64,000 nucleotides of DNA from the NCBI RefSeq assembly GCF_038396785.1, contig NZ_CP151087.1:5022001-5086000 (forward strand). The letters run 5' to 3'. Position numbers and translations under genes: made by a program. Within the stretch, counting starts at the first letter, position 1, and each line of letters starts with the position of its first letter. The notes beneath the pieces were generated by a model that saw only the letters and a program-made list of their open reading frames with translations, made no database searches and had not been told where the DNA came from. The DNA is from Sphingobacterium thalpophilum. GTDB lineage: Bacteria > Bacteroidota > Bacteroidia > Sphingobacteriales > Sphingobacteriaceae. Positions 17,157 through 24,806 of this stretch are shown piece by piece.

Positions 17157-17726
17157 ATGGACAAACAGCTATTGTTGGACAGTATTCAGAAAGAGATCGA
17201 CCTCACGGAAGATGAAATCGTACGCCTATTGGCTGTTGTGAAATCCAAAAAAGTGAAGAAGAAACAATATTTGCTGTTGGAGGGCGATCTGAGCAGGTAT
17301 GCTCTTTTTGTCGCTTCGGGTTGTCTACGAAGTTATTGCGTGGATGAAAACGGCTTTCAGTATATTCAACAGTTTGCTCCCGAAGGCTGGTGGATCGGCG
17401 ATATGTATAGTTTGGTAACCGGAAAACCGGGCAACTTATACATTGATGCGGTATTTGAATCTGAGGTATGGATGATTTCCAAAGTAGACCTGCATCGGCT
17501 CTATCAGGAGATTCCGAGACTGAATGTCTATTTTCGGATACTTGCCGAAAATGCATTGGTTTATTATCAAAGTCGATCGATGGAGAATCTCCGTCTAGCT
17601 GCCAAAGAACGTTACGAAAAGTTCTGTACACGTTATCCTACATTGATCGACTGTCTTCCGCAGAAACAAGTTGCGGCATATATTGGCGTTACGCCCGAAT
17701 TTTTAAGTAAAATGCTGCATCAATAG
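17157..17726 (+). CDS. Crp/Fnr family transcriptional regulator
   Basis: A 189-residue regulator with a cyclic-nucleotide-binding-like beta barrel (about residues 25-115: KQYLLLEGDLSRYALFVASG, FAPEGWWIGDMYSL) and a short C-terminal winged helix (LPQKQVAAYIGVTPEFLSKML). It ends just after the recognition helix, as many Bacteroidota Crp-like proteins do. The LAAKERYEKFCTRYP linker helix is typical. The cNMP-contact residues of E. coli Crp are not conserved, so the effector is unknown. It lies in a region of broken genes but appears intact. Confidence 0.88.
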   Translation: MDKQLLLDSIQKEIDLTEDEIVRLLAVVKSKKVKKKQYLLLEGDLSRYALFVASGCLRSYCVDENGFQYIQQFAPEGWWIGDMYSLVTGKPGNLYIDAVFESEVWMISKVDLHRLYQEIPRLNVYFRILAENALVYYQSRSMENLRLAAKERYEKFCTRYPTLIDCLPQKQVAAYIGVTPEFLSKMLHQ

Positions 17727-17763
17727 CGGAAATCGGACTATCGGCAAGAAATTGCCCGGTGAT

Positions 17764-18660
17764 CTACCATTTCTCTTTTAACAGCGTTTCCAATTGACCG
17801 ATTTCTTCCTGATACATGGTTTTCTTTCTCGTTCCAAAGTAAAGTATATTCTCCACGGGAGAAGTCCCTTCCCAGATTAGTTTTATTTTTCCGGATGCAA
17901 GTGCTTCGGCACAAAGAAAGTCGGGAACAATGGAAAAACCAGTATTGTTGCTCAAGCAGCGTATGATTGAGCTGATATTTGGGACGATATAATTGGGACT
18001 GAAGTCTGGATGTTCGCCAAAGTGTGTCGACCAATAGTTTTTTAAATGATCCATATCGGCAGCCGTGCTATACCACAATTGTTTTTTCAGGAGTTGAGCT
18101 GCTTCCTTAATTTTATTGTCGCTCAGTAGTGACTCGAGTGTGGATGTGTCGGTCTGACAACCTGCAATCAAGACAATGCGCTCTTTTGAGAAAGCTTCAT
18201 ATTGTAGATTCTGCTGGTTTCCTTTTTGAGGTGTAATAATAAGATCCAATAAACCATTATCAAGATCCTGCTGCATCTGAGGATATTCTCCAAATTTGAT
18301 AATTAAATTAAAGGGGAGCTGCGCGATATGTTCTTCCAGCGTGTATTGAAAGGTCTCAAAACACATTCCGATACTGATTGTGACACGTTCGTCCAATGCA
18401 CGCTTGTGAAAATGCTGTTCACCGGTTTCTAGTTTTTTAAGCGGGTCAATAACATAGTTGTACAAGATTTTCCCCTTTTCAGTCGGCACCATTCTTCGCG
18501 CAGATCGATCAAAAAGCTTGTGCCCGGTAAAGGCTTCCAGGGAATTCAGATGTAGACTGACACCAGGTTGAGAAATAAACAATTCCTGTGCAGCTGCAGA
18601 TAATGTTCCGGTTTCATAGATTGCCTTAAATGTACGAAGCCATTCTAAGTTCCATTTCAT
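17764..18660 (-). CDS. LysR family transcriptional regulator
   Basis: A 298-residue LysR regulator. The winged helix-turn-helix is at residues 1-60 (MKWNLEWLRTFKAIYETG, LSAAAQELFISQPGVSLHL), followed by the linker helix and a periplasmic-binding-protein-like effector domain (about 90-295). I prefer the Met at 18660 to the upstream in-frame Met at 18690, because LysR proteins start a few residues before the first helix. It is divergent from the mdaB-like gene over 97 bp that contain an inverted repeat, the usual arrangement for LysR control of the neighbour. Confidence 0.92.
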   Translation of the reverse strand: MKWNLEWLRTFKAIYETGTLSAAAQELFISQPGVSLHLNSLEAFTGHKLFDRSARRMVPTEKGKILYNYVIDPLKKLETGEQHFHKRALDERVTISIGMCFETFQYTLEEHIAQLPFNLIIKFGEYPQMQQDLDNGLLDLIITPQKGNQQNLQYEAFSKERIVLIAGCQTDTSTLESLLSDNKIKEAAQLLKKQLWYSTAADMDHLKNYWSTHFGEHPDFSPNYIVPNISSIIRCLSNNTGFSIVPDFLCAEALASGKIKLIWEGTSPVENILYFGTRKKTMYQEEIGQLETLLKEKW

Positions 18661-18676
18661 AGTTATTATTTTTATG

Positions 18677-18706
18677 ATACAAATATACAATTTAAATTAT
18701 TTGTAT
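18677..18706. promoter_or_regulatory. Probable LysR operator
   Basis: Perfect 9-bp inverted repeat ATACAAATA (18677-18685) and TATTTGTAT (18698-18706), centres 21 bp apart or two helical turns. It lies in the divergent promoter region between the LysR gene and the mdaB-like gene, where LysR proteins bind. Confidence 0.6.
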
Positions 18707-18757
18707 GATTTAAAAATATGATAGAAATTTGTGTTATCAATAAGAAAAATTATAGAA

Positions 18758-19369
18758 ATGAAAATATTTATTATCAATGGCGGACAGAAATTCGCACACT
18801 CGGGAGGTTCTTTTAATACTACGATAACAAATTGGACCGTTGAAACATTGGCTGAAAATGGATTTGAAACAAGGGTTACCAATATCAATGATGATTTTGA
18901 TCCAATGGTTGAAGTTGAAAATTTTAAATGGGCAGACATTATCGTTTACCATTTTCCTGTATGGTGGTTTCAGGTTCCGAATCGTCTGAAACTTTATATC
19001 GATGAAGTCTTTACGGCCGGTCACAACAACGGTATCTATAAAAATGATGGTCGATCGCGTAAGAATCCGGCAATTAATTACGGCACCGGAGGTTTGATGC
19101 AAGGTAAAAAATACATGGTGACTTCGAGCTGGAATGCCCCTGAGACAGCATTTACAATGGAAAATGAGTTTTTTGATCAGCATTCAGTTGATGCCGGTGT
19201 TTTATTCGGTTTTCATAAGATGAATCAGTTTGCAGGATTGGAACACCTGGGAAGTTTCCATTTTCATGATATGGAAAAGGGGGCATCTCAAGAACGTGTC
19301 GACAATTACGAAAAGGAATATAAACAATATTTGGAAGAGGTCTTCCATTTAGAAACTACGTTGAACTAA
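18758..19369 (+). CDS. mdaB: NAD(P)H:quinone oxidoreductase, MdaB-like
   Basis: A 203-residue flavodoxin-fold quinone reductase. It opens with MKIFIINGGQKFAHSGGSFN (FMN phosphate region) and has IIVYHFPVWWFQVPNRLKLYID (about residues 60-82), GTGGLMQGKKYMVTSSWNAP and LGSFHFHDMEKG, as in E. coli MdaB. It reduces quinones by two electrons and so avoids semiquinone radicals. I chose the Met at 18758, which matches the family start; an upstream in-frame Met lies at 18731. A LysR gene is divergent and a YgiN-like gene follows after 80 bp. Confidence 0.92.
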   Translation: MKIFIINGGQKFAHSGGSFNTTITNWTVETLAENGFETRVTNINDDFDPMVEVENFKWADIIVYHFPVWWFQVPNRLKLYIDEVFTAGHNNGIYKNDGRSRKNPAINYGTGGLMQGKKYMVTSSWNAPETAFTMENEFFDQHSVDAGVLFGFHKMNQFAGLEHLGSFHFHDMEKGASQERVDNYEKEYKQYLEEVFHLETTLN

Positions 19370-19449
19370 AAATTTATTGATCGATAAATCGCTTTATCCA
19401 TGGCGTTATTGCGATGAAAAGAGTAAATTACCAAAATAAAATCAATAAC

Positions 19450-19740
19450 ATGAAGGTATATTTAACCGCAATTTTAAAGGCAGTTCCCGCACATCGGGAA
19501 GAAGTATTGGCATTATTGTTAGAAATGGTCGAAGCAAGTAGAAAGGAAGCAGCCTGTATACAGTATGATCTGCACCAGGTAAACAGTGATGAAAATCAAT
19601 TTATATTTTATGAAATCTGGGAAGATCAAGCGGGCTTGGATGCGCATAATCAACAACCTTATATTGTGGCATTTGGAAAAGTGGCTGGTGAAAAATTACA
19701 GGAAACGCCTCAAATTATAGCAATGAATAAGATTGCTTAA
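19450..19740 (+). CDS. ygiN: YgiN-like quinol monooxygenase (ABM domain)
   Basis: A 96-residue ferredoxin-like-fold protein of the antibiotic-biosynthesis-monooxygenase family. The start MKVYLTAILKAVPAHREEVL and the core ACIQYDLHQVNSDENQFIFYEIWEDQAGLDAHNQQPY cover the domain. In E. coli, ygiN is next to mdaB and its product oxidises menadiol back to quinone, forming a cycle with MdaB. The same pairing here supports this role. The Met at 19450 fits the family; an upstream in-frame Met is at 19414. No cofactor is needed by this family. Confidence 0.87.
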   Translation: MKVYLTAILKAVPAHREEVLALLLEMVEASRKEAACIQYDLHQVNSDENQFIFYEIWEDQAGLDAHNQQPYIVAFGKVAGEKLQETPQIIAMNKIA

Positions 19741-19800
19741 TTTACCATGTGGTCTGTCCGGACCTTATTGAGAAGATGATTTGTGTGGGCCTAGGATATG

Positions 19801-19830
19801 AACTATAATTGAAGTAACTATAATTGAAGT
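19801..19830. repeat. Perfect 15-bp tandem duplication
   Basis: The unit AACTATAATTGAAGT is repeated once (19801-19815 and 19816-19830), downstream of the ygiN-like gene. Confidence 0.9.
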
Positions 19831-19875
19831 ATTGGTGGTGCCAAAATCATTTGTGTTGCCTAGATAGAGCGTGCT

Positions 19876-20202
19876 CTATTCTGATTTGGTGACGCGAATG
19901 ATTTTGTTGGTACCTTGCTGAACAGCGACGTCGACTTTATTTCGTTGCGTGTAGCTCTGTTGCAGGAGATTCAATTTTTTGGCCAGTTGACCATCCTGAT
20001 TGTCCAGCCAGAAGGTCGCAGCCATAATACCAATTTGAACTCTATAACTGGAATCAGTTTCCGGAACAAGCTGCTCGATAACCTGATGTTGATACCAAGT
20101 CAGATTTTTGTTTTCTTTTTGGGAAACACAGGCGTGTAGGAAAATTGCCAGAAGGGCTAGATAGCCCATTTTTAAAAGTTGACTGCGTCTTAGGTTCATC
20201 AA
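19876..20202 (-). CDS. Small hypothetical lipoprotein
   Basis: A 108-residue protein with a lipoprotein signal: MMNLRRSQLLKMGYLALLAIF then lipobox LHAC with Cys at residue 25. The mature part is short and hydrophilic (WYQHQVIEQLVPETDSSYRVQIGIMAATFWLD) and ends in a basic tail. No family is recognised. The start may be Met2 or Met12. It stands alone, 94 bp downstream of the glutamine amidotransferase gene on the same strand. Confidence 0.72.
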   Translation of the reverse strand: MMNLRRSQLLKMGYLALLAIFLHACVSQKENKNLTWYQHQVIEQLVPETDSSYRVQIGIMAATFWLDNQDGQLAKKLNLLQQSYTQRNKVDVAVQQGTNKIIRVTKSE

Positions 20203-20295
20203 TAGTTTTTTTGTGTTACACCAAATCTACTATTTTTTATCCAACGAATGAATTACCTTTGTAAATTTTTACACTCCCGTTTAGACAGATACCCT

Positions 20296-21027
20296 TCATT
20301 TACTTATTAGACTTCTCGTGTATGCACATTCAAGTAAATCTAAAAATGTATGAAGTTTGCTGTTCATTTCGCTGTAATCATAAGCCTGAATTTCGTCAGG
20401 TGATTGGACAAATTGGAACGATTGGCTTTGAAGAAAGAGATCTTCTTCTGCAGCTATCAAAAGCCGGACGACTTCAGGTGTGAGTTCCATATGGCATTGA
20501 AATCCGTAGACGAGATTTGTATAGCGAACAATTTGTCGAGGGCAACCGACGCTGCTTGCTAAGATTTTACTTTCTGGGGTAAGTCCAGGCATATCGTTGT
20601 GCCAATGTCCGACCGGTAATGGGCTGCCAAAATGTGCTATTTTGCTGTCGTTTATTCCTTCTTCTGTGAGCGTGATGGGGAGAACTCCAATTTCTTTTTG
20701 CGGACTATGTCTGTACGTTGCCGACAGCGCTTCGCCAATCAATTGTGCGCCCAGACATATACCAACAACCGCCTTGCCAGCATCAATACATCGGCGGATA
20801 AAAGCGATTTCGGCCTTAGCGTCAAAATAAGGGTATTCTGACGGGGATGAATCTGGACTTTGAGGTCCGCCCATAATGATCAATACATCGATGGAATCGA
20901 TTTCTTCCGGCAGACGGTCCTGTTGATAGACCTGGGAAAAGGTGAGCTCATGCTGTTGTTTTTCCGCCCAGGTTAAATAGGCCCCGGGTGCTTCAAAAAC
21001 TTCGTGTTGTATAAAATGTATCCGCAT
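20296..21027 (-). CDS. Class I glutamine amidotransferase (GMP synthase-like domain)
   Basis: A 243-residue stand-alone class I amidotransferase. The nucleophile elbow GICLGAQLIGEA gives Cys91, and the rest of the triad is His179 and Glu181 in FQCHMELTP. IIMGGPQSP (about 50-58) forms the oxyanion strand. Such proteins release ammonia from glutamine or gamma-glutamyl compounds; the acceptor is unknown. It is the last gene of a tight operon (paiB, paiA, yggS), 11 bp after yggS. A role in gamma-glutamylated polyamine breakdown is possible because PaiA acetylates polyamines, but this is inference. Confidence 0.9.
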   Translation of the reverse strand: MRIHFIQHEVFEAPGAYLTWAEKQQHELTFSQVYQQDRLPEEIDSIDVLIIMGGPQSPDSSPSEYPYFDAKAEIAFIRRCIDAGKAVVGICLGAQLIGEALSATYRHSPQKEIGVLPITLTEEGINDSKIAHFGSPLPVGHWHNDMPGLTPESKILASSVGCPRQIVRYTNLVYGFQCHMELTPEVVRLLIAAEEDLFLQSQSFQFVQSPDEIQAYDYSEMNSKLHTFLDLLECAYTRSLISK

Positions 21028-21038
21028 TGGTTTTTATG

Positions 21039-21770
21039 TTATAGGTTCTCATTCCAGTAATAACTATCTGGTGTAGGACGTTGTCCAAAAATTGCCGTGC
21101 CTACCCTGACAATCGTAGCGCCCTCTGCTATCGCTATCGCTAGATCTCCGCTCATGCCCATCGACAATTCTTGCATCGATACACCGGGAATAGCTAGGGC
21201 TAGAATCTGTTGTTGAATTTGTTTGAGCAATTTAAAACAGGCACGTACCTGTTCGGCCTCGGTACTCAATATACCAATAGTCATCAGTCCTTTAATCTTT
21301 AATGTGCTTAGTGTTGCTATTTGCTGAACCAGGCCGATCACTTCCCCTGGAGCAGCGCCGTACTTACTCTCTTCGAAGGAAGTATTTACCTGGATGAGTA
21401 CTTCCATGGTTTTGTCTTCTTTTAAAAGTCGCTGATGCAATTTTTCGGCGAGATCTATACGATCGATCGAATGGATGCAGGATACGTTGCATTTGAGCAG
21501 ATCCTTGATCTTATTGGTTTGAAGATGACCAATAAAATGATTGACATGGGGAACAGCGTTTAAATACTCAAATTTGTCTTTCAGTTCCTGCACTTTATTT
21601 TCAGCAATTAGGGTTTGACCAGCTTGCAGCGCGATTTCTATACGTTCGGCAGGTACGGTTTTAGTGGCCAGCAATAATTTTACCTCGCGGGGATCGCGAC
21701 GATTTGTTTTGCAGGCTTCGTCTATACGTTGTTGTATGACCTGTATATTTTCTGCTATAAACTCACGCAT
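21039..21770 (-). CDS. yggS: YggS family PLP-binding homeostasis protein
   Basis: A 243-residue single-domain TIM-barrel protein that binds pyridoxal phosphate and controls its pool. The PLP lysine is Lys37 (LLLATKTVP). Other family marks are GENK-like IAENKVQELKDKF, HFIGHLQTNKIKDLL (about 89-103), VNTSFEESKYG, LKIKGLMTIG, and the phosphate-binding end LSMGMSGDLAIAIAEGATIVRVGTAIFG. It overlaps the paiA-like gene by 8 bp. All key residues are present. Confidence 0.95.
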   Translation of the reverse strand: MREFIAENIQVIQQRIDEACKTNRRDPREVKLLLATKTVPAERIEIALQAGQTLIAENKVQELKDKFEYLNAVPHVNHFIGHLQTNKIKDLLKCNVSCIHSIDRIDLAEKLHQRLLKEDKTMEVLIQVNTSFEESKYGAAPGEVIGLVQQIATLSTLKIKGLMTIGILSTEAEQVRACFKLLKQIQQQILALAIPGVSMQELSMGMSGDLAIAIAEGATIVRVGTAIFGQRPTPDSYYWNENL

Positions 21771-22305
21771 GGTGCGGTTGTACTGTTTTTTTCATCATGA
21801 TATCTATTTGTTTATCGTCACCCAGTTGAAAAATATGCTGGTCGAATGCGACAAAACCATTTTTCTGATAGAAATTGATTGCCCGCAAGTTTTTTTCCCA
21901 AACACCAAGCCAGATAAATGAAGCTGCTTTTATTTGAGCTAAGGCTAATGCTTTTTCAAACAATAACTGTCCCACTTTTCTACCCTGAAATTCCTGTAAT
22001 ACATATATGCGCTCGATTTCTAATGCCTGCGGGCACTGTTGTTCGGTCTGGGCCTGGCCGGTATTTACTTTTAGGTAGCCAATAACATCATTTTTCAAGA
22101 CAGCGAAGTAAAATTCAGATTCGTTATCGCAGAGCTCGGACAATAATTTTTCCTTTGAAAACCCTTCGGCCAGATAGGTCTTCATATTTTCTTCGGTATT
22201 CGTGTCTGAAAAGGTCTGAATAAATGTTGCTTTTCCTATTTGCTGCAGCAGGTCAATATCTGTTAGTTTTACCTGTGTGATTGCTATGTCAGTGTGTGTG
22301 TTCAT
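21763..22305 (-). CDS. paiA: PaiA-like polyamine/GNAT acetyltransferase
   Basis: A 180-residue GNAT protein that resembles Bacillus subtilis PaiA, which acetylates spermidine and spermine. Matching parts are the N-terminal KATFIQTFSDTNTEENMKTY, the LEIERIYVLQEFQGRKVGQLL acetyl-CoA region (about 95-115), and the very typical IWLGVWEKNLRAINFYQKNGF. Its start overlaps the stop of the paiB-like gene (ATGA type). The pai pairing supports the assignment more than similarity alone. Confidence 0.88.
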   Translation of the reverse strand: MNTHTDIAITQVKLTDIDLLQQIGKATFIQTFSDTNTEENMKTYLAEGFSKEKLLSELCDNESEFYFAVLKNDVIGYLKVNTGQAQTEQQCPQALEIERIYVLQEFQGRKVGQLLFEKALALAQIKAASFIWLGVWEKNLRAINFYQKNGFVAFDQHIFQLGDDKQIDIMMKKTVQPHHA

Positions 22306-22928
22306 TTTTTTTTGTTACTTATTGATCCATTTTTCATTGCTGCGGCAATATTTCTTTCGAGCTCATTGTCGCTATTTTTTAGAAAATCACGGATACGCTG
22401 TTTTTCTGTTTCACTTTTATTTTGACTTAATTTTTTTTGGCCCTGTAAATCTGTAACGACAAGTTCGAAAGCGACGATACCCTGCATCATACCACTTTTA
22501 AAACGATCGGAAAGGCTTTCCCATTGTGTTAAATAGGTTTCTTCGTAACTCAGGATCATCTGTTCTAAGGCTTTACTTTTTGCTTTTTCGTCTGTAAGGA
22601 TGGATGCAAGGCCATAGGCATGTACAGCGATGTAATCCCAGGTTGGCACACTTTCTTCCTTGTCATAGTGTTGTGGTGAGATATAAGCATGTGGTTCGGA
22701 GAAAATAACCAATGACGGCGTATTTTCGATATAATTGGCTTGTTCGTTTGCGCGAGCGAAGTGTGATGTTAAAAGCAGCTGATCTTTATCTGTACGGATG
22801 TGGAAGGGGAGCTGTGTGGCTATTGGAATCCCCTCTTTAATCGATACAATGGTCGCAAAACTATATTGTTGCATAAATTCGACCTTTTCTGCGTAATCTT
22901 CGAACTGGAAATGTTTGGGTACATACAT
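22302..22928 (-). CDS. paiB: PaiB-like FMN-binding protein/regulator
   Basis: A 208-residue protein of the PaiB family, a split-barrel flavin-binding fold described in Bacillus as a negative regulator of sporulation and protease genes. Marks are the MYVPKHFQFED start, GIPIATQLPFHI, LLTSHFARANEQ (about 73-84), FSEPHAYISPQHY and the VPTWDYIAVHAYG motif (about 108-120), plus MMQGIVAFELVVTDLQGQKKLSQNK. It begins a four-gene operon. The DNA upstream holds fragments of a decayed gene. Confidence 0.92.
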   Translation of the reverse strand: MYVPKHFQFEDYAEKVEFMQQYSFATIVSIKEGIPIATQLPFHIRTDKDQLLLTSHFARANEQANYIENTPSLVIFSEPHAYISPQHYDKEESVPTWDYIAVHAYGLASILTDEKAKSKALEQMILSYEETYLTQWESLSDRFKSGMMQGIVAFELVVTDLQGQKKLSQNKSETEKQRIRDFLKNSDNELERNIAAAMKNGSISNKKK

Positions 22929-22936
22929 GCAAATAG

Positions 22937-23222
22937 CTATTTCTTGATTTTATCCAAAATTACAGCCAATAGATGCAAATGAGCTAGTCCAATTTGAATA
23001 ATGTCGCTGGTCCAGTGTTCATTTATTGCGCGGGCTGACTGGTGTTCACGCAATCCAGGGATGTCGTTTGGCCTGACAGAGTCGAAGCCGAAGAGCTAAT
23101 CTATGTTTTACATCTTTAGTTAACAAGCTCACAACAGTGGATGAATTCAACAGGATATGCATACCGGGTCAAAACGCCTCACATATTCTTTGCAGTAATC
23201 AGCTAAAAATTGTGCTTTCAGA
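22937..23222 (-). pseudogene. Remnant of an unidentified protein gene
   Basis: Between the broken MscS gene and paiB one minus-strand frame gives two protein-like pieces. The first (about 23150-23222) reads TDLKAQFLADYCKEYVRRF and ends in TGA at 23147-23149. The second is 52 codons (22937-23095) reading FGFDSVRPNDIPGL, INEHWTSDIIQIGLAHL and ending KIKK-stop like a natural C-terminus. Both are in the same frame, separated by several stops. I cannot name the family. The absence of a start codon and the internal stops suggest a decayed gene. Confidence 0.45.
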
Positions 23223-24535
23223 TCAGTTATTGTACGAGCTGTTGGGCATTTTTGGATTATATTGTTGTACATGGTCAACGTTAGCAAATATGTGTGGGCC
23301 ATTCATTTCAATTCCTGCGGCTAGAAAGTCATCTAAGATCGATTGAAAAATTTCAGACTTTGCCAGTTCAATTTCACCAGATTTAGCGATGTATACATTC
23401 AGTTCATAGAGGACATAGAAGTCGTCTAATTTTTTTTGTAAGACGAATGGCGCGGGGTTAAGGTTGACTCTTTTTATTCGGGGTGGGATGTTCAGGAGCA
23501 ATTCGTGTATACGTTGCCAAGGTTCTTCATAACCGACTGTCAATTCCACCTGAAAGCAGATTCCATCTTCTGAGAAGGTTGAATAATTGACGGTATTTCC
23601 GGAAAGTACCGAGGAATTGGGGATGGTAATTTCTTCATTTTTTATCGTTCGAAGCCTTGTTACCAGTGGTGATTTTTCGATAACGACGCCTGTTTTGTCG
23701 GCGATGGTAATACGGTCTCCAATGCGGAAAGGACGCATATAGGTGATTACAAGTCCCGCTATGATATTGGAAATTGCAGAAGATGATCCTAAAGAAAATA
23801 GGACACCTATAAATACGGATATTCCTTTAAAGATATCTGAATTTGCACCGGGTAAATACGGGAATATGAGCACCAGTGTGAAGGCTTGGAGCAGAAAGCG
23901 AACAATCGTAAAGGTACACGTTCCGTTGTGATTGAATCCTGAATTCTTTTTAGGTAGTTTGCCGCAATCTCTTCTTTGCTTTTTCCTTCAAGAAGAGCAT
24001 CGAGTTCTGTGACGGAAGTTATGACGAGATCTTTATAAACGATGTCAGCACTGATTTCGTTGTTTTCGATTTTAAAGGAATCTACTTTCACAAAATCGTC
24101 TTCATATAGATTACGGATTCTGCTGACCACATTGTAAGCTCGGTCTTTGGCTAATGATGATCCAAGTTTATTATAGATATAGAAGAGGGTATCCTGAAAT
24201 GGCGCGACTGCATATCTTTTGGTGTTTTTTTTGATGGAGTCTACTTTAACTTTCAGCTGCTGCTTCCGAAGGTTATTTTCTTCGTCAAACTCATTCAGCT
24301 GCTGTTTTAAATTTTCCTTTTTGGGGCTATTTTGACTTTTAAGATCGGCAATTTCATGCTGAAGCTTTACCCGTTCAAGAGAATCATTAATTTGCTGTTG
24401 TCTAATTCCGTTCAGTAAGGAACTCAGATCCAATTCTTTTTTATTGACCGAATCTGTTTCTTGTGCATAAAGCTGTGTGCTCGTTGAAAAAAGACAAGAT
24501 ATGGTCATTAAGAAATAAACGTAAATACTTCTCAT
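23223..24535 (-). pseudogene. MscS family mechanosensitive channel, deleted and frameshifted
   Basis: Two overlapping minus-strand frames form one damaged gene. The 5' frame (23807-24535) has a signal peptide, a coiled-coil, charged periplasmic region and then KRIQDSITTERV. The 3' frame (23223-23873 and a little upstream) has one membrane helix (IVRFLLQAFTLVLIFPYL), the MscS pore helix region VLFSLGSSSAISNIIAGL, the beta domain (RPFRIGDRITIADKTGVV, NEEITIPNSSVLS) and a C-terminal domain. The frames differ by two bases near 23920. The membrane helices normally found before the pore are missing, so a deletion at the junction probably caused the shift. It is unlikely to make a working channel. 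Confidence 0.8.
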
Positions 24536-24806
24536 CGTGTTGTTGGTAAAATTGAATGCCGATGTTTATTAGGTCATTTTGCACATAACGATCGGACGGG
24601 TTCTCAAAGATAATAATTATCTTGATTAGATGGCAGCATGTCAAATATGATATAAATTGAAGGTAAAATGATACGATGCGACAGCTGAATTTAAATTATT
24701 CCAACTTTCTTTGTTAAAACGATTGGGCATAAGTCCAATGCGGAAAACTATGTAGCTAATTTATCCAAAAAATATGATTAAACCTTTTCAAAAATCTATT
24801 TATGCA

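Noticed and set aside
23137..23346. Plus-strand 69-codon frame near MscS
   Set aside because: Antisense to the MscS C-terminus and the adjacent remnant.
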